NCBI GenBank assembly: GCA_021464415.1
Contig: CM038467.1
Span: 23,840,011 to 23,904,010, forward strand
Direction of reading: 5' to 3'
DNA: 64,000 nt
From: Lonicera japonica
Lineage: Eukaryota > Streptophyta > Magnoliopsida > Dipsacales > Caprifoliaceae
The number at the start of each line of letters is the position of its first letter. The stretch's first letter is position 1. The notes under the pieces were generated by a model. That model was not told where the DNA came from. It worked only from the letters and a program-made list of their open reading frames with translations, and made no database searches. Position numbers and translations under genes: made by a program. Below, piece by piece: positions 45,397 through 56,947 of the stretch.

Positions 45397-48300
45397 ATGG
45401 CCTCACTCCGGCAGTCCGGCCTCACTCCGGAAAAGAGAAACGGTGTAGGGGGTTTGCTGTTCTTACTTCCATATCTTACTCTACATTCTCATTCTCCAAT
45501 GGAAATTAGGGCTTCAGAAATGACTGATTTTAGGGGCTTAGAAGCTTTTGATTTTCAGGTATATCTCCAATCTGAACCAAGTTTTGTGTGTATCCATAGC
45601 TTTTTGCTTTTACCTCAATCTCTCAATTTTTTGTAATGGGAAATGGGGTGGGGGTACGGGGTTTTTCTTATTGATTTCTAATAAGGGAGGGAGGGATGAG
45701 TGCTTCCCCTAACTAGTTGCTCAATATCCCTAATTATTGAAAAAAGAGGTAGATTGAATTTGGAGCAGGATTAACTAACCATTTGATGGGTATGCTTTTG
45801 ATGGGAGAAAAGTGAAAAATAATGATTCACAAACCCAAATTATGAAAATAAAAATTCTCCCTCTTTGTGTAAATCTAACAGGAAGTAACTAAATAGAGCA
45901 CAATTAATCTAAAATAATAACCAAGCACACACAAGAGGAACACATCAATTTGTACGTGGAAAACCTTCCCGGTGTGGGAAGTAAAAACCACGGGACCGTA
46001 GTCCACTCCAATCAAATTTCCACTATCAACAAATAATGGGTACACCAAAGTTCTTTCTAGTCAAAGCTAGAAGCACACCTCAAGAACACAAAACTTCTTG
46101 GCAACAAAACAATTTCAAAGAAAGAAAAGAAAGATCTAACCAAGAACGGAATTACTGTTCACGGACTAAAACCAGCCCACGAAAGCTTCAAATCCAATCT
46201 CCACCGTCCAGATTTTAAATCCGTGTTGAGAACACGTACACCAAATTTCAGCTCAATCGGACCTCGGCTTCTATTTTTCCCCCTATTTTCAGTAACCAAG
46301 AGCTCCGGCTGTGAACTGGATCCCTGAGATTTTCTTCTCATCTCTTCATTCAGAATACTGCTTTTAGCTAGCTCCATATTGATTACACCATCCGGGGTCG
46401 AGTTAGACAGTAACATCCTAAATGTCTCCCATGAGTCTGGCAACGTGCCAAGTAAACACAACCCTTGCACCTCATCATCAAACTTGATATCTTAAAGTCA
46501 TTAATTGTTTTATCAAAAACATCTTATTGTTTCCTGTCTTTCGGGCATATAGTTGCTCTAGCTTGTTCCATAGTGTACGTGCATGTGTCTTTCCAACAAT
46601 ATGGTTCAAAACATTATCATCCACCCACTGCATCATAAATCCACATACTTGCCGATGTAGAAAGGTCCATTCTTCATCAGATTTATTTTTCGGCTTTTCA
46701 CTGGCAAACACCGGTAAATGTAATTGCTTCACATAAAGAAGGTCTTCCATTTTTCCTTTCCAAGTCTGGTAATTCGAACCATTTAAAGTAACCATTCTAG
46801 TCAAGTTAGCTTCCATATTTTAACACAAGAATTTCACGATAGCAACCTCCCTCTGGTACCACTTTGATGGGAGAAAAGCGAAAAATAATGATTCACAAAC
46901 CCAAATTATGAAAATAAAAATTCTCCCTCTTTGCGTAAATCTAACAGGAAGTAACTAAATAGAGCACAATTAATCTAAAATAATAACCAAGCACACACAA
47001 GAGGAACACATCAATTTGTACGTGGAAAACTTTCCCGGTGTGGGAAGTAAAAACCACGGGACCGTAGTCCACTCCAATCAAATCTCCACTATCAACAAAT
47101 AATGGGTACACCAAAGTTCTTTCTAGTCAAAGCTAGAAGCACACCTCAAGAACACAAAACTTCTTGGCAACAAAACAATTTCAAAGAAAGAAAGGAAAGA
47201 TCTAACCAAGAATGGAATTACTGTTCACGGACTAAAACCAGCCCACGAAAGCTTCAAATCCAATCTCCACCGTCCAGATTTTAAATCCGTGTTGAGAACA
47301 CGTACACCAAATTTCAGCTCAATCGGATCTCGTTTGCCTGCCGATCGGATTGCTGGAATAAAACTGGACAGCCTTTGAATAATTCTGGATTTCTCTCATT
47401 TTCTCTTGAAAACTCTCGGCAGCTCTCTGTTTTCTCATGATGTTTAATAGGGTTTTTAATTCCCTTTATATACCAACCTCTACATGGGCCTAAGAGAGCA
47501 AGAAAGGGCCCATATGAGTTAGACCATTGGTCCATCCACAAAAGAGGGAACCGGCCCAACAGCTTTTTCCAATATTAAGCTTCTTTGTTCTTTTCTTATG
47601 CTTACTTTTTGACACCCACCAATTTAGATTTTTCAAACACATTTCTTCCCTGTGGGGTATGTATCAATGTACATATATATATATATAATTGAGTAAATGA
47701 ATTGTTGAGAGCCATTCAATATATTTGGTGGGTACTTGGTTTCTGTTAAAACTGGAAGTACCATTGGTCCATCCACAAAAGAGGGAACCGGCCCAACAGC
47801 TTTTTCCAATATTAAGCTTTTTTGTTCTTTTCTTATGCTTACTTTTTGACACCCGCCAATTTAGATTTTTTAAACACATTTCTTCCCTGTGGGGTATGTA
47901 TCAATGTACATATATATATAATTGAGTAAATGAATTGTTGGGAGCCATTCAATATATTTGGTGGGTACTTGGTTTCTGTTAAAACTGGAAGTACTTTGTT
48001 TCTTTCAGAGAGAGATATTTGTTAAGGGGTTTTGCTGCTGGATTTAATCTTGATTTGAATATTAATGATATATGTGTGTATTTGCTTCATAACTTGAGCC
48101 TATCTTCAGGAGTCACCAACCTCTTTGTAATCTTTTTATACCTCATAAATATCAACACTCTTGCGTATTTGCTCGTATTTGGTTTAATATTAATTTAGTT
48201 CTTTATTCTTAATTTGATATTCAACTTGCCCCATTGTTTCATAATATTTTGAATTTACCCTGTTATGGATGCCATTCTACAATTGGTGGTGGGTTTACAA

Positions 48301-50225
48301 ATTATACTAGTAAGGTTTTGAGCAATATAGAAGGGAAAAAAGGCCAAAATAAAATGTTACTGAGAGAGGAGAGTGGAGTCATTTTGTACATGACGTATAT
48401 GTGTATAAACTTTAAAAGACACTGTCTCCCTTGAGTAGTACTAGAGCTTTCATAAGTATCTCCTTATTTTGTGAAAATTTGAAGATGCCTGGATGTCTGG
48501 AAGTTAAAATACCAGGTAAAAATTGATAGGAATTTTGAAATGCTAATAGATATGAAATCCTCAACCGGTTCCTTATGAACAATTTTGGGGATAGGCCATG
48601 ATATCCTTAAAAAGATATAATTTGAAGGTTAGTAGCTTCACAGTGCTGCACAAAGTAGAGTGGATTATTTTGGTTTTCTCGAAGAAAATCAATGATGCCC
48701 TTACTATTTTCAATATGCAAAAATGATTTGATTTCTTTAATTAGGCATTTTTGTTTATGTTACATACTTCGAATGGATTTCTTTAATCAAAATATTCAAC
48801 TATTTACCCCCTAAAAATTGGATATATGTTCTTTTCTTAAAAGAAATATGCATTTACCACCGGGTGCCTTTATGACTTTATCCCTGTATCTATTGGTCAT
48901 CTGCATTGTTTCCTTGTAAATGATTTGACTGACAAACTCAAGTGGCATTGTAACTGTTTTTTGAGTGGGCAGTCCATCAGGAAGCTTTTACATACATGGA
49001 TGGTCAGAAGGAATATGTGAAGATTGACCACAATGATTTGTACCCGTGTCTCCTTGTTAATATTGGCTCTAGTGTTAGCATGATTAAGGTAATTTTCACC
49101 ACAGTTCTTACTCGAGTAATTTATTTATAGTTGCTCCCTTCCCTATCACTGCGCAACTAAATATCATTCTAATCTGAAGGATATAAATCAAGCTCAATTA
49201 AATTTAAATTTTCTTTAGAAAATGGTATGTAGTTTACAGCTAGTTCTAGTGAAAGAAATTCTTGTAATTGAATTTTGACATCCAAAGACCACTTCAAGGT
49301 TGAATCCACCAATACACTGATCGTCATCCAAAATCAGTAAACCCAACCCCCCCTCCACCCAAAAAAAATAAAGAAAAAGAAAAAAATTCACGACACTTAC
49401 AGAGCAAACACAAATTGATTAGAGATATAAATGATTTTATTTTCAGAAAATAACAAGAAATAATTTTTAAATACAGCAACCTGATTGCAATACATTTTAA
49501 AAACAACCAAAGGCTTCTAATGATGAGGTGATTCAGTTTATAGGTTTTTACAGCCCCAGCTACCTCACAATGCTCAGTTGAGCTGCAAAATACCAAGGAC
49601 ACTTGCAATTTGATTTACTGGCAATGCAATTGCTTTGATACCCCTAGAATTACAATATCCATATAACTGGTCTTGTTTACATCTGAAAGCTGAATTGGTC
49701 TTGTTACACATTCAGAAAATTATATATACTAACACATATTTGTATGTTCTGCAAGCCTCTTAATTTATATATTTAAAGATTCTAGCCATATTGCTAAATG
49801 CCCAAGAAGCTTATCTATCTGTGTATATGTAATTAATCACTTTCTCAGATGATCCTATAATATAAATCTACATAGAGAAGTCAAAGAAGCACGATTTACG
49901 ATATTAATGTTTTTGTTACAGAGCATTGCACGAGATTAATCATGCTCTTCGAATGAGTATTCATTCCATTTCACATCATTTCAGGAAAGCATTGAGAAGA
50001 CGGCAATGAAGCAATTCTAGGTTAGAGGATTGTCAATCGGGTATATCCTAAATATGTTCAATGGCCGGAAACAATATTTCAAAAGTGCCTTTTGCTACTC
50101 TTTTCATTCACCATTTAATGTATCTTTTATTTTTCATTTTCTTTCAGGTTGTGTTTGAAGCACATTCACTTATTCACAAGATGCTCATTGATAATCATGC
50201 TCAACGAAAGAAATATTCAATATAA
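45397..50225 (+). CDS. Chimeric three-exon gene with a pantothenate kinase exon (candidate transposon-captured)
   Basis: Exons 45397-45558, 48981-49088 and 50148-50225 have GT-AG borders, all in phase 0, giving 115 aa. Exon 1 ([20 protein letters not shown] ... [10 protein letters not shown]) has no family I know. Exon 2 ([20 protein letters not shown], then [16 protein letters not shown]) is clearly the plant pantothenate kinase segment around the NIGSGVS motif, with Gly replaced by Ser. Pantothenate kinase starts coenzyme A synthesis; the other conserved regions are absent, so no kinase activity is expected. Exon 3 ([25 protein letters not shown], stop) is unknown. A TATA-like run at 45141 and a CT/CA-rich leader precede it. 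It lies between palindromic arrays 2 and 3, as gene fragments do inside Pack-type transposons. Exon 2 is strong; the joined transcript is inferred. Confidence 0.55.
45799..47561 (-). mobile_element. Deleted Copia element in intron 1 of the chimeric gene
   Basis: The minus-strand 5' LTR is 46865-47561 (697 bp; + ends TGATGGGAG and CGGCCCAACA). The 3' LTR survives as 45799-46259, lacking about 236 bp. The 5-bp duplication GCTTT lies at 45794-45798 and 47562-47566. TGGTACCAGAGGGAGG (minus) is the primer site next to the 5' LTR. The internal part holds only a gag start; gag end, all of pol and part of the 3' LTR were removed in one deletion. The LTRs are about 98% alike, so the insertion is young. 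Confidence 0.92.
46262..46816 (-). pseudogene. Copia gag fragment
   Basis: From 46816 leftward: [50 protein letters not shown] and LMTLRYQV, then a stop. The gag continues in another frame as [20 protein letters not shown] ... [19 protein letters not shown] to SRGP, where it runs into the truncated LTR near 46260. The frame change sits at AAGTTTGATGATG (about 46480), where about 20 family residues are missing. UBN2-type gag; no zinc knuckle. Confidence 0.88.
47523..47993 (+). repeat. 237-bp tandem duplication spanning an LTR end
   Basis: ACCATTGGTCCATCCACAAA begins copies at 47523 and 47760. Each has the last 39 bp of the Copia LTR (to CGGCCCAACA), the GCTTT duplication and about 195 bp of flanking intron, ending AAAACTGGAAGTA. 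It therefore arose after the Copia insertion. The copies differ at only a handful of positions. Confidence 0.9.
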
Positions 50226-50681
50226 TTTAGTTGCATTTTAGCTTTTAGTTTAACTTGGCGATAGTAGATGCTTATTGGGGATTAATGAACATATATATAG
50301 CTACATAGTTCATGAGATTGTGACACTCAATATATATAAGCTTTATGTTTAGATCATCTTTTGAGACAATGTATTTTTATACTACTTTTGTAAAATTTGT
50401 AATCTTAAATATATCTCTTGCGATTTGAATTTTAGTTTGCTAGTGGTGGCTATTTTTGTTGTGTGTTCCTTATATATTTTGTATATTTGAGACCTTATGT
50501 AAATAAAATTCAAAATTTTATTAGATATTGAGAATTATATGTTTGTGAACTAGCGTGTATTAGAATTATTTGTTTGAGATTACAGCTTGTGATATAAAGT
50601 GCAGGTTTTTTGTGTTTAAAATGCAGTTTCGGTTGTAGGGATTGCTGTATTTCCAGCATTTTTTTTAATTATAGTTCTTCA

Positions 50682-51269
50682 CTTAGGCGATGTACATGGT
50701 TTATGTACGTCGCTTAAGAAGGGCACGGTCCCGTTTTAGGTGATGGACAAACACAAAAGCGCGTTGCTTATTCTCCCACTTAGGCGACAAACACAAAAAG
50801 GGTATGTCGCCTAAGTGTATATCATAAGCGACTAACATAAAAGAGTACGTCGCATAGAACATATTTCTAGTCGACGAACACAAAAAGTGTACGTCACCTA
50901 AGTGTATATCATAAGCGACAAACATAAAGAGTATGTCGCATAGAACATATTTCTAGGCGACAAACACAAAAAGGGTACGTTGTCTTAGATGCACCTTTAG
51001 GTGACGAACACAAATGTTACGTCGCATAAGAGTAAAACGTATGTGGCGGACAAGTGAACCTTAGGCGACATGTTACACGTACGAGGCCTAAGTATCACTT
51101 AGGTGACGTACAATGTGTACGTCGCCTACGAATCACTTAGGCGACAAGCCTTTATTTGTACGCCGCCTAATGCATATGTCACGTGACTTAGGCGACACGT
51201 GGTTCGTCGCTCGAATCTTAGGCGACAAACAAGCTTTTCTTAAGCGACGTACAATGTACGTCGCTTAAA
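50682..51269. repeat. Palindromic array 3
   Basis: It contains about 20 arms such as CTTAGGCGATGTACATGG, TATGTACGTCGCTTAAG, GGCGACAAACACAAAAAGGG and the final AAGCGACGTACAATGTACGT. A subfamily has ACAAACACAAAAAG in place of ACATTGATC. It lies about 450 bp after the last exon of the chimeric gene. No CACTA or other end is seen at its right edge. Confidence 0.8.
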
Positions 51270-52160
51270 CACCTGCTGGGCATATTGAATTTATTAAATT
51301 AGATATAGCGCAGGGATGAAGTTAGTGAGAAAGAAATTAAAACTAAAATTGAAGGGGCGGTTGGGGTTGATTGGTAAGAAGAGTTTTACTCTTACATCCA
51401 TAAGGCCCACAACTATCATTATATATCAAGTAGAATTACCCACCGGAAAGTTGAAAAATAATGTATAGTAGTTGTTTAGATTTTGAAAATAAGGCGAGGT
51501 AAGTAGAATAAATTTGGTGGAGTGAGTTTATATGTGGGGTGAGAGCATATTTTGGTGGATTCATTAAAAAATTAGCTAATATTGTTATTCTAGTAAATTT
51601 CAATGCCTTCATAATCGAAAAATACCCCTTAAAAGAGTGTATGTATAACTATGCATTTTTTAAGGGTGAAATGTATAACTATGCATTTTTTAAGGTTGAA
51701 GTAGTAGAATAGACTAGCTGCTACATTTTAGCTTTTGTGATTAATGATTATACATAACGTGGCATTTAAAATATGCAACACACATAGACTCGAGAGTGCT
51801 CCCAAGTGGTCGAATCGATTTATTTCTAATCACAATCTATAGAGTTTGAACATTTTCCTTCTCCCTTAAGCTTGGTCTATCAAAAAAGAAAAATGAAACA
51901 TACATATATAAATACATTGATTAATTTATAAAGTGGACCGGCTAGAAGGATGTTATATATATCAAGCAAAGATTATATATCTAAAGTACAAGATTATGAA
52001 TTATGTTAATGTGTGTCGATGTAAAAATCTAGGATAGATGATTAGGCACTCAGTCAGGGGCGTGACTAGGTTCACACTTGTGCGGTCTAGTAGCTCACTT
52101 TATATCTAAAATATACATTGAAAGGAAGATCTGGAATTTGCGATGTTAATTATGAGTAAT
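51270..52160. other. Intergenic DNA
   Basis: No gene seen. A 33-bp tandem repeat with GTGAAATGTATAACTATGCA (51643-51700) is present, plus a possible B box-like AGTGGTCGAATCG near 51806. Confidence 0.4.
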
Positions 52161-52167
52161 AATCCTA

Positions 52168-53183
52168 AATTGCAGCATGTATAAACAATCAATACTACGC
52201 ATAAGCATTAGAATCAAGGATTACTTGGTATGGATGAGTCCTTGGATATCGTATTCATCGATCTTCGATTGAGGAGAGAAACTATCTCTATTCCAGAGTG
52301 TCTCTAGGTTTTGTGTAATCTCAATAGGACAATTACACTACTAAGTGAAATGAAATATGGGCCTCTCCTTATATTAAAAGATAAATGAGCCCACTTACCA
52401 TTATAATGAGCCCATACAAGGCTTATCCACATTATTATACTATAATATTCGACATTTAAATTAATATGAGTATCAAACGATAGAAAATAAATAACACTGA
52501 CTATGCTAGTTCAAAAAAATAATTTAACAATCTCCCACTTGGACGGCATATGTTAGGTTATTAAAACAATACTTAGATTAATTTTTCTATATGTGGCCAC
52601 AATAAGAGGCCAAAATAGAGCAAGCATTTTCAACAACTGATCCAAAATGAGATCGTAAGTGCCATAGCGACATAGAAAATCATACTCGATAGGGGTACTG
52701 ACATCATATATATACCAGGCACACACATATCTTTATAACCCAACAAAATAATGGGTTGTGGAAAAGCATACAAAATGTGATCACATCATGTTATCCCAAA
52801 ATCAAAATGGCCCTAGCATCCGTCCACAATGCTTGCTAAGATTTAACAAATATCTCAGCATAATACAACATGAGACTGAGTCTGAAATGTCTCAAAACAA
52901 TATGCCATAAATCAATTAAACTACGCAGGATGACAATATTATATGACAACAACAATAGTAATAATCACAATAATGATAATAATAATTGTAGCAACAATTT
53001 ATTCAAAAGAAGACTCGATACATAATAATAAGATACAATGTTGCTTATAATCACAATATAAACTCCCAGTAACCCAATAAATCAAAAGATCTCAGAATAC
53101 GCATACGGATTACATGAACTACAAAGGCTTTAATAGTTAAGCCCTTAGTTAGGGGATCTGTCACTATAAGTTCTGTAGGTATG
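52168..53183 (-). mobile_element. 3' end of a Copia element, cut by the Gypsy-like insertion
   Basis: On the minus strand: pol end (53181-53051), an untranslated stretch, the purine tract CCAAGTGGGAGAT (near 52531-52543), then an LTR starting TGTTAAATTATTT at 52529 and running to about 52168. Everything upstream of the RNase H end was separated by the insertion at 53184. Confidence 0.7.
53051..53181 (-). pseudogene. Copia RNase H C-terminus
   Basis: The minus frame reads PTELIVTDPLTKGLTIKAFV then VHVIRMRIL ... WEFIL and TGA. DPLTKGL is the hallmark of the end of Copia polyproteins. It is cut at its N-terminal side by the neighbouring LTR. Confidence 0.8.
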
Positions 53184-55208
53184 TGTGAACACCTCATTTT
53201 ACGACCTCACAAAAATTTCGATTTCTAGAAAAAATGAACATGCATATATGCGCAAGGATTCATATATGCATACATACTATATACATGTGATACAGGTTAA
53301 AGAAGGAAGTAAAAAGGACACCCGGGCGAGAAGTTACGAGAATTACCGGAAGCTGTCTGAACCAAAAACTGTTAAATCTTGTGAGAACTTGTACAATGAG
53401 ACTTTACCTTTTTTGATCATTCTCAAACTTATAGGTATATTATATAATGCCATAAGGAGTAACATATTCAAAAATCAGCTCGATCTGACGGCCGGATCTA
53501 CGGGAATTCATAAAACCGAGAGTTCACTTTGGGTAATCAAATGGAAGCCTTCCTAAACTTCGATGGACCAAAAATTCGGACATAAGATAGTAAATATATG
53601 GAGGAAAAACATATTCAAATTTTAGAAAATCTAACGACTACAACTTCACTTGTCGTACGACAAGTGAACTTGTTGTTCATGAGTACTTTTCCTACGCGAG
53701 AAAAACGCTTCTAACCAATTCGAGAAAACAGAGTCCTTCCCGAACTTTGATTGGTTTCAAATTTTGATAGAATTTATAAGACTTCTATGTCCAATACATA
53801 TCCAAAAATAAGCATCATCCAATGGATACAACGTCACTTGTCGTACGACAAATGAACTTGTACGCGAGTACCTTTCCTATGTGGGGAAAACTCTTCGTAC
53901 AAATCTGACTAAATAGAGTCCTTCACGAACTCCGATCAGCTTCAAATTTTTACAAGATCTAGAAGACATCTATTTAAAATAGGTTTCCAAAAATCAGCAT
54001 CATCCATCGGGTAGAACTTTACTTGTTGTACAACAAGTGAGCTTGTTGTATGACAAGTTTATTTCTTACACGGGAAAAACTCTTCGTACTAATCTGAGGA
54101 AACAAAGTCCTTCCCGAACTCCGATTGGCTTCAAATTTTGATAGGGTCTAGAAGACTTTTATTTCCAATACATATCCAAAAATCAGCATCATCTTAACGG
54201 TGGGAAGGCTTTGAGACAAGCTCCTAGAGTCCTGCTTACAATATATTTTCTTACTCTACAAGTAATTTACAGTTATATATAGACCCCCCCTCCATTCATA
54301 CTTTTCATTATTAATTAAGGGGATTTCGTGGTACACACCAAGTAACCTTTATTCTCTCCTTCCAAGAACGTTCAGGTATAATTTTCTCTCTCATATTTTA
54401 TTTATTCGCCAGTCTTATAATTTAAACTCTTGTCTGCATAATTACTATCACTTGATAGCTTTTCAAAATCCTTTTTCAAATTGTTTTTCAAAATCAAAGG
54501 TGTATAACAAACTCTAATCCAATTCTAAAATAGTATTATTACTTTCTTACTTTTTCAAAAGTTCGGATTAGTAGTATTGTTATACGAAGGAATCGATAAT
54601 CACTATATATCCAATCTAACTCATAGATTGTGGTGTATATGCAATAAATAAACTATAGTACACGATCGATTAATTCGCCTCATATCATATTGAATATAAA
54701 ATTCCACTTTGAATCACTTTTTGAAAAGCCCAATGCTTTACAAAATCACTTGTTTCATTGCACGTACTATTAATAAATTCTGTTTTTCAAATCACACACA
54801 CACATTTATTTTCAAAATCATGGGCAAACTAGGAAACACATCATTTTCATCACATCTCCAAAAATCTCAGTTTCTAAAGCATGTACGGAAAGCTATAAAG
54901 TAATAGCAATAGCACACAAGAACTGAATTATAACACGTGCATATCCTACTTAAGAGACTGAAAGGTCGAATTGGGTTCCTAACACCTTCCCAATTCGTAA
55001 CTTAATTCCCGAACCTTCAAATTAACTGGTTTTGCATATATTGTGTATAAGAAGATATTTAGTCCATAAATACGTTTTTTTACACAAACCTTTTGTTTGT
55101 TTAGTAAAACAAACTGGTGACTCTTATTCTTTTTTCAAAACCAATTTTCAAAGCAACACGGAATTGCCTCCCACGAGGACTTAGGCGTCGAGAACGCTAG
55201 CTTCCACA
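53184..55208 (+). repeat. Left LTR of the large element
   Basis: Between 53560 and 54200 it carries three to four repeats of about 165-185 bp, each with CACTTGTCGTACGACAAGTG-type palindromes, CGAGTACCTTTCCTACG, GAAAAACTCTTCGTAC and AGAGTCCTTCCCGAACTCCG. The 124-residue frame at its start is not conserved between the two LTRs and is not a gene. Confidence 0.75.
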
Positions 55209-56404
55209 GTGGCGACTCCGTTGGGGATATTTATGAGGATTAGACTTTAAACAAGAGTATAATATGCGTGGATAATCATTTATGTTTGCTTGCTTTTCTT
55301 TTCGGCCTTAGTTTTAGGATAACATATATGCGATTTAGGTGGATACCCTGATTCCCTTTTTTTGTTTGTAATTATTGTTTGAGGAAAATCTTTTTATATA
55401 TAAAAAATTCAAAGTACTCGAACAAACCCTAAAGCGATCATCATAATGCATCTTCATAATTGTTATTTTGCATGCACCCACTATCATCATGCATTATCGC
55501 AAGTGCAAATTTACCCTATCAACCTCGGGACCAGAGTCGTGATTAGGCCATAGACTTGTGGGTCTACACTAGCCAAAAGTGCCTAGGACCATTCTCATTG
55601 GCCTAGTACTAAACTAAGGTATATCGAGTGACGAGAACATTCACGTACCCGAAATGTATATCAAAAGGTCCGTGCATGTACTCGTCCTTGGGGTATATAG
55701 CAAGACCTGCAAAATAGGAGGGAACCTAAACCTTACCCATCAAACTACGCTTATATATAAGATGCGTTAGCCTACTACACGTGATTTTTGTATGTTTTTC
55801 TTGACCGTCAGTCGTGAGATTGGTGAACAAAAGGCCTTATCATATATACCAACTCTTGGTTCGGCAAGTACGGCCGGTGGTTATCTAACCCCGCCCGTAG
55901 AAATTCCTTACTAAAACTTGTTAGTGATAAATTTCTTATTAAAACTTGTTAGTGAAATTTTTCTTATCATTATGTGCATGAAAAAACAACTATAAGAGGA
56001 GAGAACTTCCCGATTTTCTAAAATATTTTTCCAAAAACAAGTTTCTTGAAAATGAGTCATTTTCTAAAAAAAAAATTTAAAAATTTATTTTAAAAATTGA
56101 AAAGTTTAAAGGGAACCCCGAGAATTCATATTCCTATTATAAACCTATCCACGGGGCTTTCAAGTTGTTGCTGTCGGTCTATTTTTGCCTAATCACCAAA
56201 AAAAAATTTTTGATTTTATTTTTCTGTCAAGTCATAATTTTTCGAGAATTATGTAACCTATGGAAAAATATTCATTTTCCGTTCAATCCCCGATTTTTAT
56301 CTCCCCATTCTTTGCCACACTCAGATTATCCACTGCCAATACTGGCTGACTGAGTTCCCAGAGATCAAAGCAGACGACTCACAAGATCAGATTAACCATT
56401 GATC

Positions 56405-56872
56405 ATGCCTCATCGTCACAATACTAAGCTACCAATCGATCAAATCGAGGTCAGCAATACTAAGGGTAATCATGGTGAAGCCTCTCGTGCATCGGATCCG
56501 CCGCCTGGTCCTGTTTTCCTTCAAACTGAAGATGGCACCTTAACCTTTAAATATCTCTACAATCTAATTCATGATATGACCTAGTCTGTAGCAATCACGA
56601 AGGATCATCAAGTGGCCATCCAAGCTCGTCTTAAAGCCCTAATCATTGCCAGAACACCTGCTGAACCAAACCAACTGAATTTAATTCCATACCCAGCCGG
56701 AGGCAACCAAACTTGAGACCCAGTATCTTCACCTAACATTCTCCAACACATTATTTCAGTTCATGCCAACATCAACCACCCACTTCACGTGGCCCTTGCT
56801 AACATTGTTGTACCACCGGTGCAAGATCTCGAAGCCTTCTGGTTAAACCCTGAACATAAACAACCCCTTTAA
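56405..56872 (+). pseudogene. Decayed gag-like N-terminus
   Basis: 156 codons from ATG (56405) to TAA (56872) with in-frame stops at about 56582 and 56714. The sequence MPHRHNTKLPIDQ, GPVFLQTEDGTLTFKYLYNL, VPPVQDLEAFWLNP is compositionally more protein-like than its surroundings. Its place after the primer site suggests the leader part of a Tat/Ogre-type gag, but I cannot identify a conserved gag motif. Confidence 0.45.
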
Positions 56873-56947
56873 AACCATAATCCCCAAGCCATCCTTGATG
56901 CAGATCCATGCAAGGGGTGTACGCTGAAGGGTGAAAAGAATATATGC

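Noticed and set aside
48234..48434. 66-codon ORF between exons of the chimeric gene
   Set aside because: No similarity recognised and no fitting splice borders.
41686..51269. A confident CACTA element call from the GCGACG/CGTCGC arrays
   Set aside because: No CACTA/TAGTG termini, no 3-bp duplication and no transposase found, so the class is left open.
53185..53556. 123-codon ORF at the start of the left LTR
   Set aside because: The equivalent stretch in the right LTR (from 62822) is not open, so it is not conserved.
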